Shown: positions 1-8,613 of the stretch, piece after piece
Position numbering within the stretch: the stretch's first letter is position 1
Layout: each line of letters opens with the position of its first letter
NCBI RefSeq assembly: GCF_902810435.1
Contig: NZ_LR778174.1
Coordinates: 1,534,501 to 1,598,500, forward strand
Source of the DNA: Veillonella parvula
GTDB taxonomy: Bacteria; Bacillota; Negativicutes; Veillonellales; Veillonellaceae
Reading direction: 5' to 3'
Length of the DNA stretch: 64,000 nt
Translations under genes and position numbers: made by a program
The notes under the pieces: generated by a model
The model's input: only the letters and a program-made list of their open reading frames with translations
Database searches by the model: none
What the model was told of the DNA's origin: nothing

Positions 1-251
1 ACAACAGCTTCTGGAAACTCCTTTTTGACTTCTTTTACCAATGGACTGGTAGCCACAATTTCCCCTACAGAAGCGGCGTGAATCCAAATAGCACGACGCC
101 CTTCAATTTTCTTTAATAGTGAAGCTGGCATATAGCCTGCACTCTGTTTGATACGCTCATAAAATCCATCTTCAAAGGCAAGTCGGTATAAAATAACCGG
201 AATCAAGCCAATCCAATAGAATATGAGCAATACGTTATATATCCAGTACAT
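1..251 (-). CDS. waaA: 3-deoxy-D-manno-octulosonic acid (Kdo) transferase, 5' part
   Basis: This is the N-terminal 83 codons of a gene cut by the left edge. It starts at ATG 251, two bases after the msbA-like stop. The protein begins with a hydrophobic segment (MYWIYNVLLIFYWIG), as in membrane-anchored WaaA/KdtA, and contains IWIHAASVGE. That is the glycosyltransferase-family motif carrying the catalytic Glu of Kdo transferases. The family adds Kdo from CMP-Kdo to lipid IVA at the inner face of the cytoplasmic membrane. It is the last visible gene of the lpxI-lpxB-msbA-waaA transcript. The C-terminal CMP-Kdo-binding domain lies outside the window. Confidence 0.9.
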   Translation of the reverse strand, partial: MYWIYNVLLIFYWIGLIPVILYRLAFEDGFYERIKQSAGYMPASLLKKIEGRRAIWIHAASVGEIVATSPLVKEVKKEFPEAV

Positions 252-253
252 GG

Positions 254-1984
254 TTATCCTTTATTGGAGAATTGAACGGAATAAAGATGGTTGTACAATC
301 CGCCGTCAATAGCTAATAGCTCTTGGTGAGTCCCCTGCTCTACCAAGCGGCCTTGATTGAGTACAACAATTTGATGAGCATTTTGAACAGTGCTCAATCG
401 ATGGGCAATAACAAATGCCGTACGCCCTTTCATAAGGCGATCTAACGCCTCTTGTACAAGTTTTTCACTCTCCGTATCTAAAGCAGATGTAGCTTCATCT
501 AGAATTAAAATACGAGGGTCTTTTAAAATAGCGCGTGCGATGGCAACGCGTTGACGTTGTCCACCAGATAATGAACTGCCTCGTTCGCCTACAATTGTAT
601 CGAGACCATCAGGCATCTTCTCAACGAACTCAAGTACGTTAGCCGCTTTAGCCGCTTCATACACGTCTTCATCAGTAGCATCTAAACGGCCATACAAGAT
701 ATTCTCTTTAATTGTAGCATTGAATAATACGGTTTCCTGTGGTACAAGACCAATTTGTTCACGCAAGGATTTAAAAGTAACATCTTTTATATCGTAACCA
801 TCAATTGTAATAGAACCACCTGTTACATCATAGAAACGTGGTAATAAGTTAGCGAGAGTTGTCTTACCTGCACCAGATGGACCAACGAGGGCCACACTTT
901 CACCAGCCTTAACAGACAAGGTAAAATGTTCTAAGGCAGCCTTTTCTCCATCATAGGAGAAAGAAACATCATTAAACTCCACATTGCCGGTAATAGCAGG
1001 CAATGTAATAGCATCAGGTTTCTCCACAACATCTGTTTTAGTATCTAAAATTTCAAATACACGATCAGCAGCAGCCAACGCCTTTTGAATATTACCATAT
1101 ACTTGACTCAAACGTTTTACAGGATTTGACAAGTTAATAGCATAAATCAAGAAGGCAATCAAAGAACCTGCAGTAATAGCACCTGTTACTACGGAGTAAC
1201 CACCGTACCAAAGGATGACCGCTACAGCGATTGCCGCAGAAAACTCAACCATTGGGCTTAACAAACTAGTCAATTTAGTAGCTTTGATAACTGCTTTAAA
1301 ATTGCGATCATTTTCATCTTCAAAGCGCTTACGCTCAAAATCTTCACGAGCAAAGGATTTTACAACGCGAACTGCACTAATTACCTCTTGTAAAAGTGCC
1401 GTAATATCAGCTACACGCCCTTGGACATCATGCCCCGCCACGCGAAGCTTCTTACCAAAAACATTGATAATCACTAAAACTACGGGAACCGTAATAAAAG
1501 TAACTAACGTCAATTTCCAGTCAATGAGAAGCATGGACACCAAGGAACCGATAAGTGTTACAGATTCAGTGATAAAAGAAATCAAGTTATCTACCACCGC
1601 CGTTTGCAATGCAGCTACGTCATTTGTAAGATTACTCATGATAACGCCCGTCTTACGACGATCGAAATAGGATAAGCTTAATTTTTGTAGATGATTAAAA
1701 ATAGCCTCACGTACATCGATAATCACGCGCTGTCCGATGTAGGACATGTTATAAGTTTGACCATAGGTAGCAAAGCCACGAATTAGGAAAATGAGTATAA
1801 TAGCACCTACAATAAGGTTCAACATAAACATATTCTTTTCATCTAATACTTGGTCTACTACATTCTTAATTAGCCAAGGTACTACCAAATAGGCAGCAGC
1901 AGCGACAATCATGCAGAATACTGCAAAAAGCATTCGCTTATAATAAGGCTTTACAAAGTATAAGAGCCTAGAATAACTATTCAT
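254..1984 (-). CDS. msbA: MsbA-type lipid A / LPS-core ABC exporter (fused membrane and ATPase domains)
   Basis: A 576-aa half-transporter with a six-helix ABC exporter membrane domain (about residues 10-310), then an ATPase with Walker A GPSGAGKTT, signature LSGGQRQR, Walker B ILILDEATSALD and the switch His in IAHRLSTV. I chose ATG 1984 (MNSYSRLL) because GGAGA lies 6 nt upstream; an in-frame extension to 2014 has no ribosome site. The ATG overlaps the lpxB stop, which implies translational coupling. Placement between lpxB and waaA indicates the lipid A flippase MsbA rather than a drug exporter. By family it flips lipid A-core across the inner membrane as a homodimer. The substrate assignment rests on context. 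Confidence 0.9.
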   Translation of the reverse strand: MNSYSRLLYFVKPYYKRMLFAVFCMIVAAAAYLVVPWLIKNVVDQVLDEKNMFMLNLIVGAIILIFLIRGFATYGQTYNMSYIGQRVIIDVREAIFNHLQKLSLSYFDRRKTGVIMSNLTNDVAALQTAVVDNLISFITESVTLIGSLVSMLLIDWKLTLVTFITVPVVLVIINVFGKKLRVAGHDVQGRVADITALLQEVISAVRVVKSFAREDFERKRFEDENDRNFKAVIKATKLTSLLSPMVEFSAAIAVAVILWYGGYSVVTGAITAGSLIAFLIYAINLSNPVKRLSQVYGNIQKALAAADRVFEILDTKTDVVEKPDAITLPAITGNVEFNDVSFSYDGEKAALEHFTLSVKAGESVALVGPSGAGKTTLANLLPRFYDVTGGSITIDGYDIKDVTFKSLREQIGLVPQETVLFNATIKENILYGRLDATDEDVYEAAKAANVLEFVEKMPDGLDTIVGERGSSLSGGQRQRVAIARAILKDPRILILDEATSALDTESEKLVQEALDRLMKGRTAFVIAHRLSTVQNAHQIVVLNQGRLVEQGTHQELLAIDGGLYNHLYSVQFSNKG

Positions 1985-3119
1985 TACATTTCTCCTTACC
2001 GAGATTATATACAAGATGTGCTACCCGTTTTACTGCACCCGGTTCACCTAATTTATGACGTACTTCGCGCAATTCACTGCGCATAGCTTCATTTTTCTCT
2101 ACATCACTAATCAATGGTTCTACCAAAGACACAATCGCTTCTGGCGTGACAGCATCTTGTAATAATTCAGGAATGACTTCTTTACCAGCTACAATATTAG
2201 GTAAGCCCACATGTGTTACATTTACAACCATCTTACCAATACCATACGTAATTGGAGATACGCGATACAATAACACCGTTGGCAATTCCATCATAGCCGT
2301 TTCTAATGTAGCGGTTCCTGATGCAGCAAGGCACACATCACAAATCTGCATCAAGTCATATGTATGGTCTTCCGTAATCGTAACAGGCACTTTATGAGCA
2401 TCGATAAAAGCTTCTAGCTCACTTCGATCAATTGTATGCGCTCGTGGCAAGAAGAATTGAATATCTTCATGCTTCGCCATCAATTGCTCACCACTTTTTA
2501 ACATCGTATCAAGCAAGGATAAAACCTCTTGTTTACGACTGCCCGGCATGAGCAATACCTTTTTAGCCTCTTTACGAGCCCCAAAGTATGCTTCGGCCGC
2601 ATCCTTAGTCATCGTAGGATGTACGATATCGAGTAAAGGATGCCCTACAAAATCTACATTACATTTATACTTGCGATATGCTTCAGCTTCAAATGGAAAG
2701 ATAGATGCTACCTTAGTTACATACTTACGAATTGTATTACCACGACTACTGTGCCAAGCCCAAATCGTTGGAGCAATATAATATAAAACAGGAATCCCCA
2801 GTTCATGAGCCACCGCAGCTAATTTCATATTAAAACCTGGATAATCTACACAAACAAGAATATCTGGTTTTTCCTTCATCATGACACGCTTCAAGTACGT
2901 GCGCAGCTTAAAGAATTTTGGCAATGATTTCACAATCTCTACAATACCAATGACACCAAGGTTTTTAATGTCATACACGATACGAACACCAGCGCGTTCC
3001 ATCAAGGTGCCACCCATACCAAACATCTCTACAGAAGGATCTATTTCTCTCAATGCATTGGCTACACTTGCCGCATGAGTATCGCCGGAAGCTTCACCAG
3101 CGGAAAACATGACTTTCAT
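1977..3119 (-). CDS. lpxB: Lipid-A-disaccharide synthase
   Basis: A 380-aa GT-B fold glycosyltransferase starting MKVMFSAGEASGDTHA, the signature N-terminus of LpxB. It condenses UDP-2,3-diacylglucosamine with lipid X to give the tetra-acylated disaccharide of lipid A, at the inner membrane surface. The start is ATG 3119, inside TAATG, where it shares a base with the lpxI stop; AAGGAT lies just upstream. A longer in-frame reading to 3164 would run into lpxI and has no ribosome site. Length matches the family (about 380 aa). It acts directly after the LpxI product in the pathway, in keeping with gene order. Confidence 0.96.
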   Translation of the reverse strand: MKVMFSAGEASGDTHAASVANALREIDPSVEMFGMGGTLMERAGVRIVYDIKNLGVIGIVEIVKSLPKFFKLRTYLKRVMMKEKPDILVCVDYPGFNMKLAAVAHELGIPVLYYIAPTIWAWHSSRGNTIRKYVTKVASIFPFEAEAYRKYKCNVDFVGHPLLDIVHPTMTKDAAEAYFGARKEAKKVLLMPGSRKQEVLSLLDTMLKSGEQLMAKHEDIQFFLPRAHTIDRSELEAFIDAHKVPVTITEDHTYDLMQICDVCLAASGTATLETAMMELPTVLLYRVSPITYGIGKMVVNVTHVGLPNIVAGKEVIPELLQDAVTPEAIVSLVEPLISDVEKNEAMRSELREVRHKLGEPGAVKRVAHLVYNLGKEKCNE

Positions 3120-3955
3120 TATGCATCCTTTCTGGAATTTACAAATTCTTGGTCTACTGCACAAATAACAATACCATGACGATCTGCCATATCAAGCACA
3201 TCTTGTTGTTGTACGAAAATAGTCTTTTCCGCTTCTACAGCTAGTACCTTACAACCACTATCAATCATAGACATGAGCGTTTTTATGCCTACTGCCGGCA
3301 CATCAAAGCGTACATCTTGATTTGGTTTTTCGGTTTTAACAACAACCGCATCCCCACGGCCGAGCTCGCCACCTCGTAAAATACACTTATCAGTACCTTC
3401 AATAGCTTCAATAGCCATGGCCGCCTTATGCTTAACAACAACAGTTTGACCTATATCAAGGGCACCCATTTGTTTAGCTAGTTCAAAACCAAAACAAATA
3501 TCAGCCCATTGCTCATCTGTAGGTTGTGCTTTTGAAAGCACTCCAACCTTTGGCATAAATGGTTTTAAGTATACGGTTTGATCTAATACTTTAAAGCCTT
3601 CTCGCTCTATTTCATCAACGATGGCAAGCATAATCGTATCATCTTTACGATTTTTAAGACGCTTTAAAACACCTAATGTTTTTAAATCAGGAAACGTAAG
3701 ACCTTTAAAAAGAATCTCTTTAGTAACTTTCCCAAGCATGGTTAACTCTTCAACCTCTTCTTTTTTCAAGGTTTTGAAGATTTTACCTAGTTTAGCAACA
3801 CCAATATCGTAGAAAGCATCAGCCTCAGCCTTTAGAGCCGGGTCTATATCAGGTACCACACCGATAACAACCACCTCGTGGCCCAATACATGAGCGGCAC
3901 GCATGAATTCTACAGGCAAAACACCTATGCCCGCAATTAATCCTACCTTTGCCAA
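3119..3955 (-). CDS. lpxI: UDP-2,3-diacylglucosamine pyrophosphatase, LpxI type
   Basis: A 278-aa protein starting MAKVGLIAGIGVLPVEF, the typical LpxI (former DUF1009) opening. LpxI hydrolyses UDP-2,3-diacylglucosamine to lipid X (2,3-diacylglucosamine 1-phosphate) and replaces LpxH in many bacteria; no LpxH gene is seen in this window. The start codon is TTG 3955, fixed by a perfect AGGAGG 7 nt upstream (3963-3968). It is the first gene of lpxI-lpxB-msbA-waaA and overlaps lpxB by one base. The C-terminal part (about 140-278) holds the conserved catalytic domain, with LRGGELGRGDAVVVK. The call is firm from family likeness and from sitting next to lpxB. Confidence 0.93.
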   Translation of the reverse strand: MAKVGLIAGIGVLPVEFMRAAHVLGHEVVVIGVVPDIDPALKAEADAFYDIGVAKLGKIFKTLKKEEVEELTMLGKVTKEILFKGLTFPDLKTLGVLKRLKNRKDDTIMLAIVDEIEREGFKVLDQTVYLKPFMPKVGVLSKAQPTDEQWADICFGFELAKQMGALDIGQTVVVKHKAAMAIEAIEGTDKCILRGGELGRGDAVVVKTEKPNQDVRFDVPAVGIKTLMSMIDSGCKVLAVEAEKTIFVQQQDVLDMADRHGIVICAVDQEFVNSRKDA

Positions 3956-4249
3956 GACTATACCTCCTAGATGGCCTCACGGCCTATATATCAATTAGTA
4001 ATTTCAAGTTCCCTATGAAAAGGCCTAAAAATAGACATAATCATATACAATATATTGTACTATAAATAGCTACTTTTTACCATTAAAAAGCCATGGTTTA
4101 TGCCCTTTTCTTCATCATTTTATTATAATTCCCTTATTCCTTTTAAGCACTAAAAAATCTACGATTATATCTATCAAAACTTTTCTATAAATATAAAAAT
4201 ATAATGTAAATTATCATTGATATAAAACTCAACTAGTGATAATGCACAC
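3956..4249. other. AT-rich intergenic region upstream of lpxI
   Basis: About 290 bp with no open frame that looks coding. It must carry the promoter for lpxI-lpxB-msbA-waaA, because a terminator closes the preceding lpxA transcript at 4250-4277. Several TATAAT-like hexamers occur (for example near 4130 and 4165) but none has a convincing -35 partner, so I do not place the promoter. A perfect 14-bp AT palindrome TACAATATATTGTA sits at 4046-4059. Confidence 0.5.
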
Positions 4250-4277
4250 AAAAAGACCTCGTACATTGTACGAGGTC
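4250..4277 (-). terminator. Intrinsic terminator of lpxC-fabZ-lpxA
   Basis: Perfect 10-bp stem (4255-4264 with 4268-4277, loop ATT), followed on the minus strand by five T (4254-4250). It lies 8 bp after the lpxA stop. Confidence 0.92.
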
Positions 4278-4284
4278 CTCATAA

Positions 4285-5097
4285 TTAGTCGCGACGAGTA
4301 CGCATAATTCCCCTATCAGCATTGCGTAGGAAGCGTAATAAATTTTCAATTTCTACGGAAGAATCCAATTGTAATTCCATTTCTTCAATCGCCTTAGATA
4401 AGCTGAATCCAGAACGATAAATAATACGGAATGCCTGTTTCAAATCACGTCGTACATCTTCGGAAATTCCTGCACGAGATAAGCCTACAGAGTTTAGACC
4501 GATAACACGTGCCGGTTGACCATCAGCAATTACGTAAGGTGGGATATCTTGTACCACCTTAGCCATCCCGCCAACCATTGCATTACGACCGATTTTAACA
4601 AATTGATGAATACCTGCAAGGCCGCCAATAACCACGCGATCTTCAACGATAGCGTGCCCTGCAAGACCAGCACAATTACTCATTATTACATTATTACCAA
4701 CAATACAGTTATGAGCCACATGTGTACAGGCTTGAAGTAAACAATTATTGCCTACACGTGTTTCTTCACCTTCACCAGTAGCGCGGCTAATAGTTACGAA
4801 TTCACGAATAACCGTTTCATCGCCAATATTACAATAGCTTTTTTCGCCTTTAAATTTTAAATCTTGCGGTTCCAACCCAATAGATGCGTTAGGATAAATT
4901 TCACAACGCTTACCAATGGTTGTCCAACCACCAATTACAACATGTGCACCGATTTGTGTGCCATCGCCAATCTCGACATGTTCGCCGATAACAGCGCCAG
5001 GACCTACGATTACATCTTTGCCCAATTTAGCATTTGGATGGACTATGGCTGTACTATGGATGTTGGCTTCCGCATTTTCCATGCCTACAACTATCAC
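4285..5097 (-). CDS. lpxA: UDP-N-acetylglucosamine acyltransferase
   Basis: About 270 aa of left-handed parallel beta-helix built from hexapeptide repeats (VIVGPGAVIGEHVEIG and so on), with the catalytic His in HVAHNCIVG and the LpxA-specific helical C-terminus. It transfers 3-hydroxyacyl from ACP to UDP-GlcNAc, the first step of lipid A synthesis, in the cytoplasm as a trimer. The start is uncertain. GTG 5097 sits 8 nt after GAGGAG (5105-5110) and is my choice. ATG 5082 gives the usual family N-terminus (MENAEANIHSTAIV) but lacks a close ribosome site. It follows fabZ by 20 bp and ends the lpxC operon. Confidence 0.93.
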   Translation of the reverse strand: MIVVGMENAEANIHSTAIVHPNAKLGKDVIVGPGAVIGEHVEIGDGTQIGAHVVIGGWTTIGKRCEIYPNASIGLEPQDLKFKGEKSYCNIGDETVIREFVTISRATGEGEETRVGNNCLLQACTHVAHNCIVGNNVIMSNCAGLAGHAIVEDRVVIGGLAGIHQFVKIGRNAMVGGMAKVVQDIPPYVIADGQPARVIGLNSVGLSRAGISEDVRRDLKQAFRIIYRSGFSLSKAIEEMELQLDSSVEIENLLRFLRNADRGIMRTRRD

Positions 5098-5117
5098 TAC
5101 AATCACTCCTCATTCTA

Positions 5118-5543
5118 TTATACAAGGGCAAACATGTATTCACCGCTAGCGCACAATTTGTCGCCAACATAGGCACGGCCTTCAACCTTGCCCATTTTAC
5201 CTTTAATTTTAACAATATCTACCTCCATGCGAACTTGATCGCCAGGTTTTACAGGATGGCGGAAACGCACTTTATCAATACCTGTAAACATAGGAGTAAG
5301 ACCACGATTTTCCTCAGGGTACAATAATGCAATACCACCGACTTGAGCAATAGCTTCAGTCAATAATACACCTGGCATAACTGGGTTCCCTGGAAAGTGA
5401 CCTTGGAAGAACAATTCGTTGAATGTAGCATTTTTAATACCCACAGCACGTTTCATAGGTTCTAACTCAACAATGCGATCAACCAAAAGCATTGGGTAAC
5501 GATGAGGTAAAATTTCTAAAATATCTTCGTGATTAAGAATCAT
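5118..5543 (-). CDS. fabZ: 3-hydroxyacyl-[ACP] dehydratase
   Basis: A 141-aa hot-dog-fold enzyme with the catalytic His49 in GHFPGNPVMPG and the Glu of LLTEAIAQ about 14 residues later. It dehydrates 3-hydroxyacyl-ACP in fatty acid elongation. It competes with LpxA and LpxD for the same 3-hydroxyacyl-ACP pool, so the lpxC-fabZ-lpxA operon sets the balance between phospholipid and lipid A; this balance is known from Gram-negatives and inferred here. ATG 5543 overlaps the lpxC stop by four bases (ATGA). Length is normal for FabZ. Confidence 0.96.
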   Translation of the reverse strand: MILNHEDILEILPHRYPMLLVDRIVELEPMKRAVGIKNATFNELFFQGHFPGNPVMPGVLLTEAIAQVGGIALLYPEENRGLTPMFTGIDKVRFRHPVKPGDQVRMEVDIVKIKGKMGKVEGRAYVGDKLCASGEYMFALV

Positions 5544-6379
5544 GGCTGTGTCTCCCTTATTTCTTCCATTATACTGCGAGCCAATCTTGAATTTAATTCA
5601 TGACTCGATTTCAAAGCAATTACATGGCCTTCAATCGGTCCTAACAAGAATAAATCCCCTATAACATCTAATGCTTTATGGCGAACTAATTCATCCTCAA
5701 AGCGTGGTATAGATAGACATTTCTCATCATCATAGACTAATGCATTATCTAGGCTACCGCCTTTTGCAAGCCCCATGGCCTGTAATTGTTCCAATTCCTT
5801 CATAAATCCGATAGTCCTAGCCGATCCAATGTGTGCTTTGAAATACTCAGGCGATACTTCAAAATCACATTGTTGCGTACCAAGCAACGGATGGCTGTTA
5901 ATTGATGTAAAAGTCATGCGATAGCCATCATATGGCAAAATCACAATAAAACGATCCCCATCATAAACAGCATGAGATCGAGTCACTTTGTATATATGAC
6001 GCGACGCTATTTGTTCTTCAATGCCAGCCTCTTCAATAAGATTGACAAAAATAGCACTACTACCATCACCTACAGGAGGTTCTGGAGAATCCATTTCAAT
6101 ATAACAGTTATCAATATTCATAGCACTGAACGCTGCCATCACATGTTCAACAGTAAATACCTTTGCTTCACCATTTTCCAACGTGGTAGCGCGCATAGTG
6201 TTCGTCACATTATCAATGTGTGCTCGCACAGAAGGATGCCCTTCAATGTCCGTGCGGACAAACACAATTCCTGTATCTTCAGGTGCAGGCTTAAAAACCA
6301 TATCTACTGGTTCACCGCTATGAAGGCCAATCCCTTGATATGAAACAGCCTTTTTTATTGTTTGTTGTGGCTTACTCAT
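5540..6379 (-). CDS. lpxC: UDP-3-O-acyl-N-acetylglucosamine deacetylase
   Basis: A 279-aa zinc deacetylase, the committed step of lipid A synthesis. Visible motifs are GIGLHSG near the N-terminus, zinc ligand His79 in VEHVMAAF, ARTIGF, KGGSLDNA, and the second ligand pair His234/Asp238 in RHKALDVIGD. The start ATG 6379 has AAAGGA 6-7 nt upstream. It is the first gene of lpxC-fabZ-lpxA, with a well-formed promoter at 6430-6458. Length is slightly short compared with the roughly 305 aa of enterobacterial LpxC. It is not the LpxC-FabZ fusion found in some phyla, because here the genes overlap but stay separate. Confidence 0.96.
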   Translation of the reverse strand: MSKPQQTIKKAVSYQGIGLHSGEPVDMVFKPAPEDTGIVFVRTDIEGHPSVRAHIDNVTNTMRATTLENGEAKVFTVEHVMAAFSAMNIDNCYIEMDSPEPPVGDGSSAIFVNLIEEAGIEEQIASRHIYKVTRSHAVYDGDRFIVILPYDGYRMTFTSINSHPLLGTQQCDFEVSPEYFKAHIGSARTIGFMKELEQLQAMGLAKGGSLDNALVYDDEKCLSIPRFEDELVRHKALDVIGDLFLLGPIEGHVIALKSSHELNSRLARSIMEEIRETQP

Positions 6380-6429
6380 AAGAATGTCCTTTCATAATCC
6401 GAATTCACGTTTACTATACACCAATATGT

Positions 6430-6458
6430 ATTATACCCTATTTGCATAGGCGTTACAA
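6430..6458 (-). promoter_or_regulatory. Promoter of lpxC-fabZ-lpxA
   Basis: On the minus strand TTGTAA (6458-6453), a 17-bp spacer and a perfect TATAAT (6435-6430), about 50 bp before the lpxC ATG. Confidence 0.75.
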
Positions 6459-6549
6459 GAAATTTACCATATATTACGCTAATTGGAAAGACTATTCTTA
6501 GTCTTTAAAATTTTAATAGATTATTTTTAAACACTAAATTATAAGTTAC

Positions 6550-6631
6550 AAAATAAAAAGAGATTTCATCCATGCTAATAGGAATCAGTTTCATCTTGGA
6601 TATTCCACAATCGCATAAACAAAATCTCTTT
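6550..6631 (-). terminator. Long-loop terminator after the lpxL-like gene
   Basis: Arms 6622-6631 and 6557-6566 form a 10-bp AAAGAGATTT stem around a loop of about 55 nt. On the minus strand a T-rich tail TTTTTATTTT follows. It lies 12 bp after the stop at 6643 and probably ends the bamA-to-lpxL transcript. Confidence 0.65.
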
Positions 6632-6642
6632 AAAATTATTAA

Positions 6643-7545
6643 CTATTGAAAAACATCAGGTGGTGTATCTATTTGTTCACCATAAAAACGACGAGTCCAT
6701 TTCCAACGGTTATGAAGCCAAAACCAATCTTCAGGATATCGCCGAATATAATCTTCAATAAACTCATTTAGACGAGTTGTTGTTACCGCTATATCACGCT
6801 TTTTATCATCTGTGCGTTCCACATAAATTGGTGGATGCGCTTCAATCTCATGTTTCTCAGAAAACGGACTATAATGTATGGTTACAAAAATAATGGGCAC
6901 ATCTTGCATACGAGCCAATACAGCTGGTCCCGCAGCCGTCAATGTTTCATAACCAAAGAATGGTACAAGAAGGCCATCATCACCAGGGTCCTGATCCATA
7001 ATAAGGCCTAAAAATGCACCTTTTTTTAGTTCATTAATCATTTCACGAACACCTGTTTTATAGGTCACATGTTGATGCATAATCCGACGATATTCATTGA
7101 TAAACTTATCGGCATCACCATTTTGTTTCATAGCCACAGAAATCAACGGATACCCTTCAGAAGCAAGAACGGCACCTAGGAGTTCCCAGTTACCACTATG
7201 AACAGCGGCTAAGATTGCACCTCGACCATTTTCTAAGGCATCATCTAAGTACTCTCGATTAATAAACTCCACCATATCTTTGTATGCACCATCTTTAATT
7301 TCAGGATAGCGCAATACATCAATAATCATACGGCCAAAGCGTGTAGTGCTAGCTTTCGCAATACGTCGAGCTTCTTTAGGATCATCTGTAATATTACAGA
7401 ATAAAATTTGGCCTATCGCTAGGCGCTTGCGTTTAGGTGGCACCACTAACCACGCAATTTCACCTAGCAATGTACCAATAGCATATTGCAAACCTTTAGG
7501 TAATAAGCAAATAAAGGCACTAAAGATTTTCATAAACCTATACAT
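6643..7545 (-). CDS. lpxL: LpxL/HtrB-type late lipid A acyltransferase
   Basis: A 300-aa member of the lauroyl/myristoyl acyltransferase family, with an N-terminal membrane segment (about 5-35) and the HX4E catalytic pair His116/Glu121 in HSGNWE. It is expected to transfer a secondary acyl chain to lipid A (or Kdo-lipid A) at the inner membrane. It follows lpxD closely; its AAGGAG ribosome site lies in the last lpxD codons, and the 12-nt spacing to ATG 7545 is a little long. LpxL, LpxM and LpxP cannot be told apart from sequence alone, so the symbol names the family. Being last in the bamA-ompH-lpxD transcript supports a lipid A role. Confidence 0.82.
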   Translation of the reverse strand: MYRFMKIFSAFICLLPKGLQYAIGTLLGEIAWLVVPPKRKRLAIGQILFCNITDDPKEARRIAKASTTRFGRMIIDVLRYPEIKDGAYKDMVEFINREYLDDALENGRGAILAAVHSGNWELLGAVLASEGYPLISVAMKQNGDADKFINEYRRIMHQHVTYKTGVREMINELKKGAFLGLIMDQDPGDDGLLVPFFGYETLTAAGPAVLARMQDVPIIFVTIHYSPFSEKHEIEAHPPIYVERTDDKKRDIAVTTTRLNEFIEDYIRRYPEDWFWLHNRWKWTRRFYGEQIDTPPDVFQ

Positions 7546-7551
7546 GGATTA

Positions 7552-8583
7552 TTAGCTCTCCTTAAGCTGTGCTTTCAAAGCGTCAATTTCTTTTTGTAAT
7601 TGTTTTACAGTTTTCACCATTTCTGGCAAACGATTCTCGTAAGCAGCCAATTTTAACCATTCTTTATGAGGTCTCATTGGATACCCAGCCATAACAGAAT
7701 TAGATGGTACATTGCCAGTAATTCCTGTTTTACCTGCAAATTGTACATTATCTCCAATTGTAATATGACCAGTACAGCCTGTTTGTCCTGCAAAGATTAC
7801 ATGGTTACCACATTTTGTACTACCTGCAATCCCAACCTGTGCAATCAAGAAACAATCTTCTCCAATCTCAACATTGTGGCCAAGGTGAACAAGATTGTCA
7901 ATTTTTGTACCGCGACGTACCAAGGTAGATCCCATTGTAGCATTATCAACAGTAGTGCAAGAACCAATTTCTACATCATCTTCAAGAATAACATTGCCTA
8001 CTTGAGGAATATGCGTATGAATACCATTTTCTGTGGCAAAGCCAAAACCTTCACCACCGATAACTGCTTTAGCACGCAATACAACGCGTTTACCCAAAAT
8101 ACAGTTCTCATGTACGATAGCACCTGCATAGATATCAGAATCTTCCCCAATTCGTACATTATGACCAATATATACATAAGGTCGAATTGTTACATTATCA
8201 CCGATAACAGCATTATCATTAATAACACAATAGGCACCAATAGCTACATTTTTACCAAGTGTAACATTCTTGCCAATAATAGCTGTACTATGCACTTCAC
8301 GGGGAACTACAACAGGTGGATGGAATACTTCTAGCACTTGGGCGAATGCGGCTTTTGCATTATCAACTACGATTTGTGCCATCGGTGCATTTTTTACTTC
8401 CGATTCAACGATAACAGCACCCGCTTGGCATAATGCAATATGTTCAACATATTCACCTATTGCAAAAGTTATGGATTGTTTTACTGCTTGCTCAAAGCTA
8501 CGTGTCTCAGTAATGACAATAGACTCATCCCCTATAAGTTGACCGCCTACTAAATTTGCGAGTTCCTGTAAAGTTTTTTCCAA
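7552..8583 (-). CDS. lpxD: UDP-3-O-(3-hydroxyacyl)glucosamine N-acyltransferase
   Basis: A 343-aa left-handed beta-helix enzyme. It has an N-terminal uridine-binding domain (about 1-95), hexapeptide repeats (about 100-300), and a C-terminal helix (KTVKQLQKEIDALKAQL) as in trimeric LpxD. It N-acylates the LpxC product. The likely start is TTG 8583, because GGGGGAGGAG ends 6 nt upstream, and LQELANLVGGQL then aligns with the usual LpxD N-terminus. An in-frame TTG at 8613 would start right at the previous stop and lacks a ribosome site. The catalytic His is in LVHLGHNVEIGED. It lies 30 bp after the lipoprotein gene. Confidence 0.95.
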   Translation of the reverse strand: MEKTLQELANLVGGQLIGDESIVITETRSFEQAVKQSITFAIGEYVEHIALCQAGAVIVESEVKNAPMAQIVVDNAKAAFAQVLEVFHPPVVVPREVHSTAIIGKNVTLGKNVAIGAYCVINDNAVIGDNVTIRPYVYIGHNVRIGEDSDIYAGAIVHENCILGKRVVLRAKAVIGGEGFGFATENGIHTHIPQVGNVILEDDVEIGSCTTVDNATMGSTLVRRGTKIDNLVHLGHNVEIGEDCFLIAQVGIAGSTKCGNHVIFAGQTGCTGHITIGDNVQFAGKTGITGNVPSNSVMAGYPMRPHKEWLKLAAYENRLPEMVKTVKQLQKEIDALKAQLKES

Positions 8584-8613
8584 GGCAAACTCCTCCCCCG
8601 TGATAATCTTCAA

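Noticed and set aside
1215-1670. Long plus-strand open frames opposite msbA, lpxD, ftsH and others
   Set aside because: They mirror codon patterns of the real minus-strand genes, lack ribosome sites and encode Ser/Thr-rich sequence without family features.
4046-4059. Perfect palindrome TACAATATATTGTA as a regulator site
   Set aside because: In such AT-rich DNA a 14-bp AT palindrome is weak evidence, and no second copy or promoter overlap was found.
5082-5106. GTG 5106 as the lpxA start
   Set aside because: The Shine-Dalgarno GAGGAG overlaps it directly; GTG 5097 or ATG 5082 are better.
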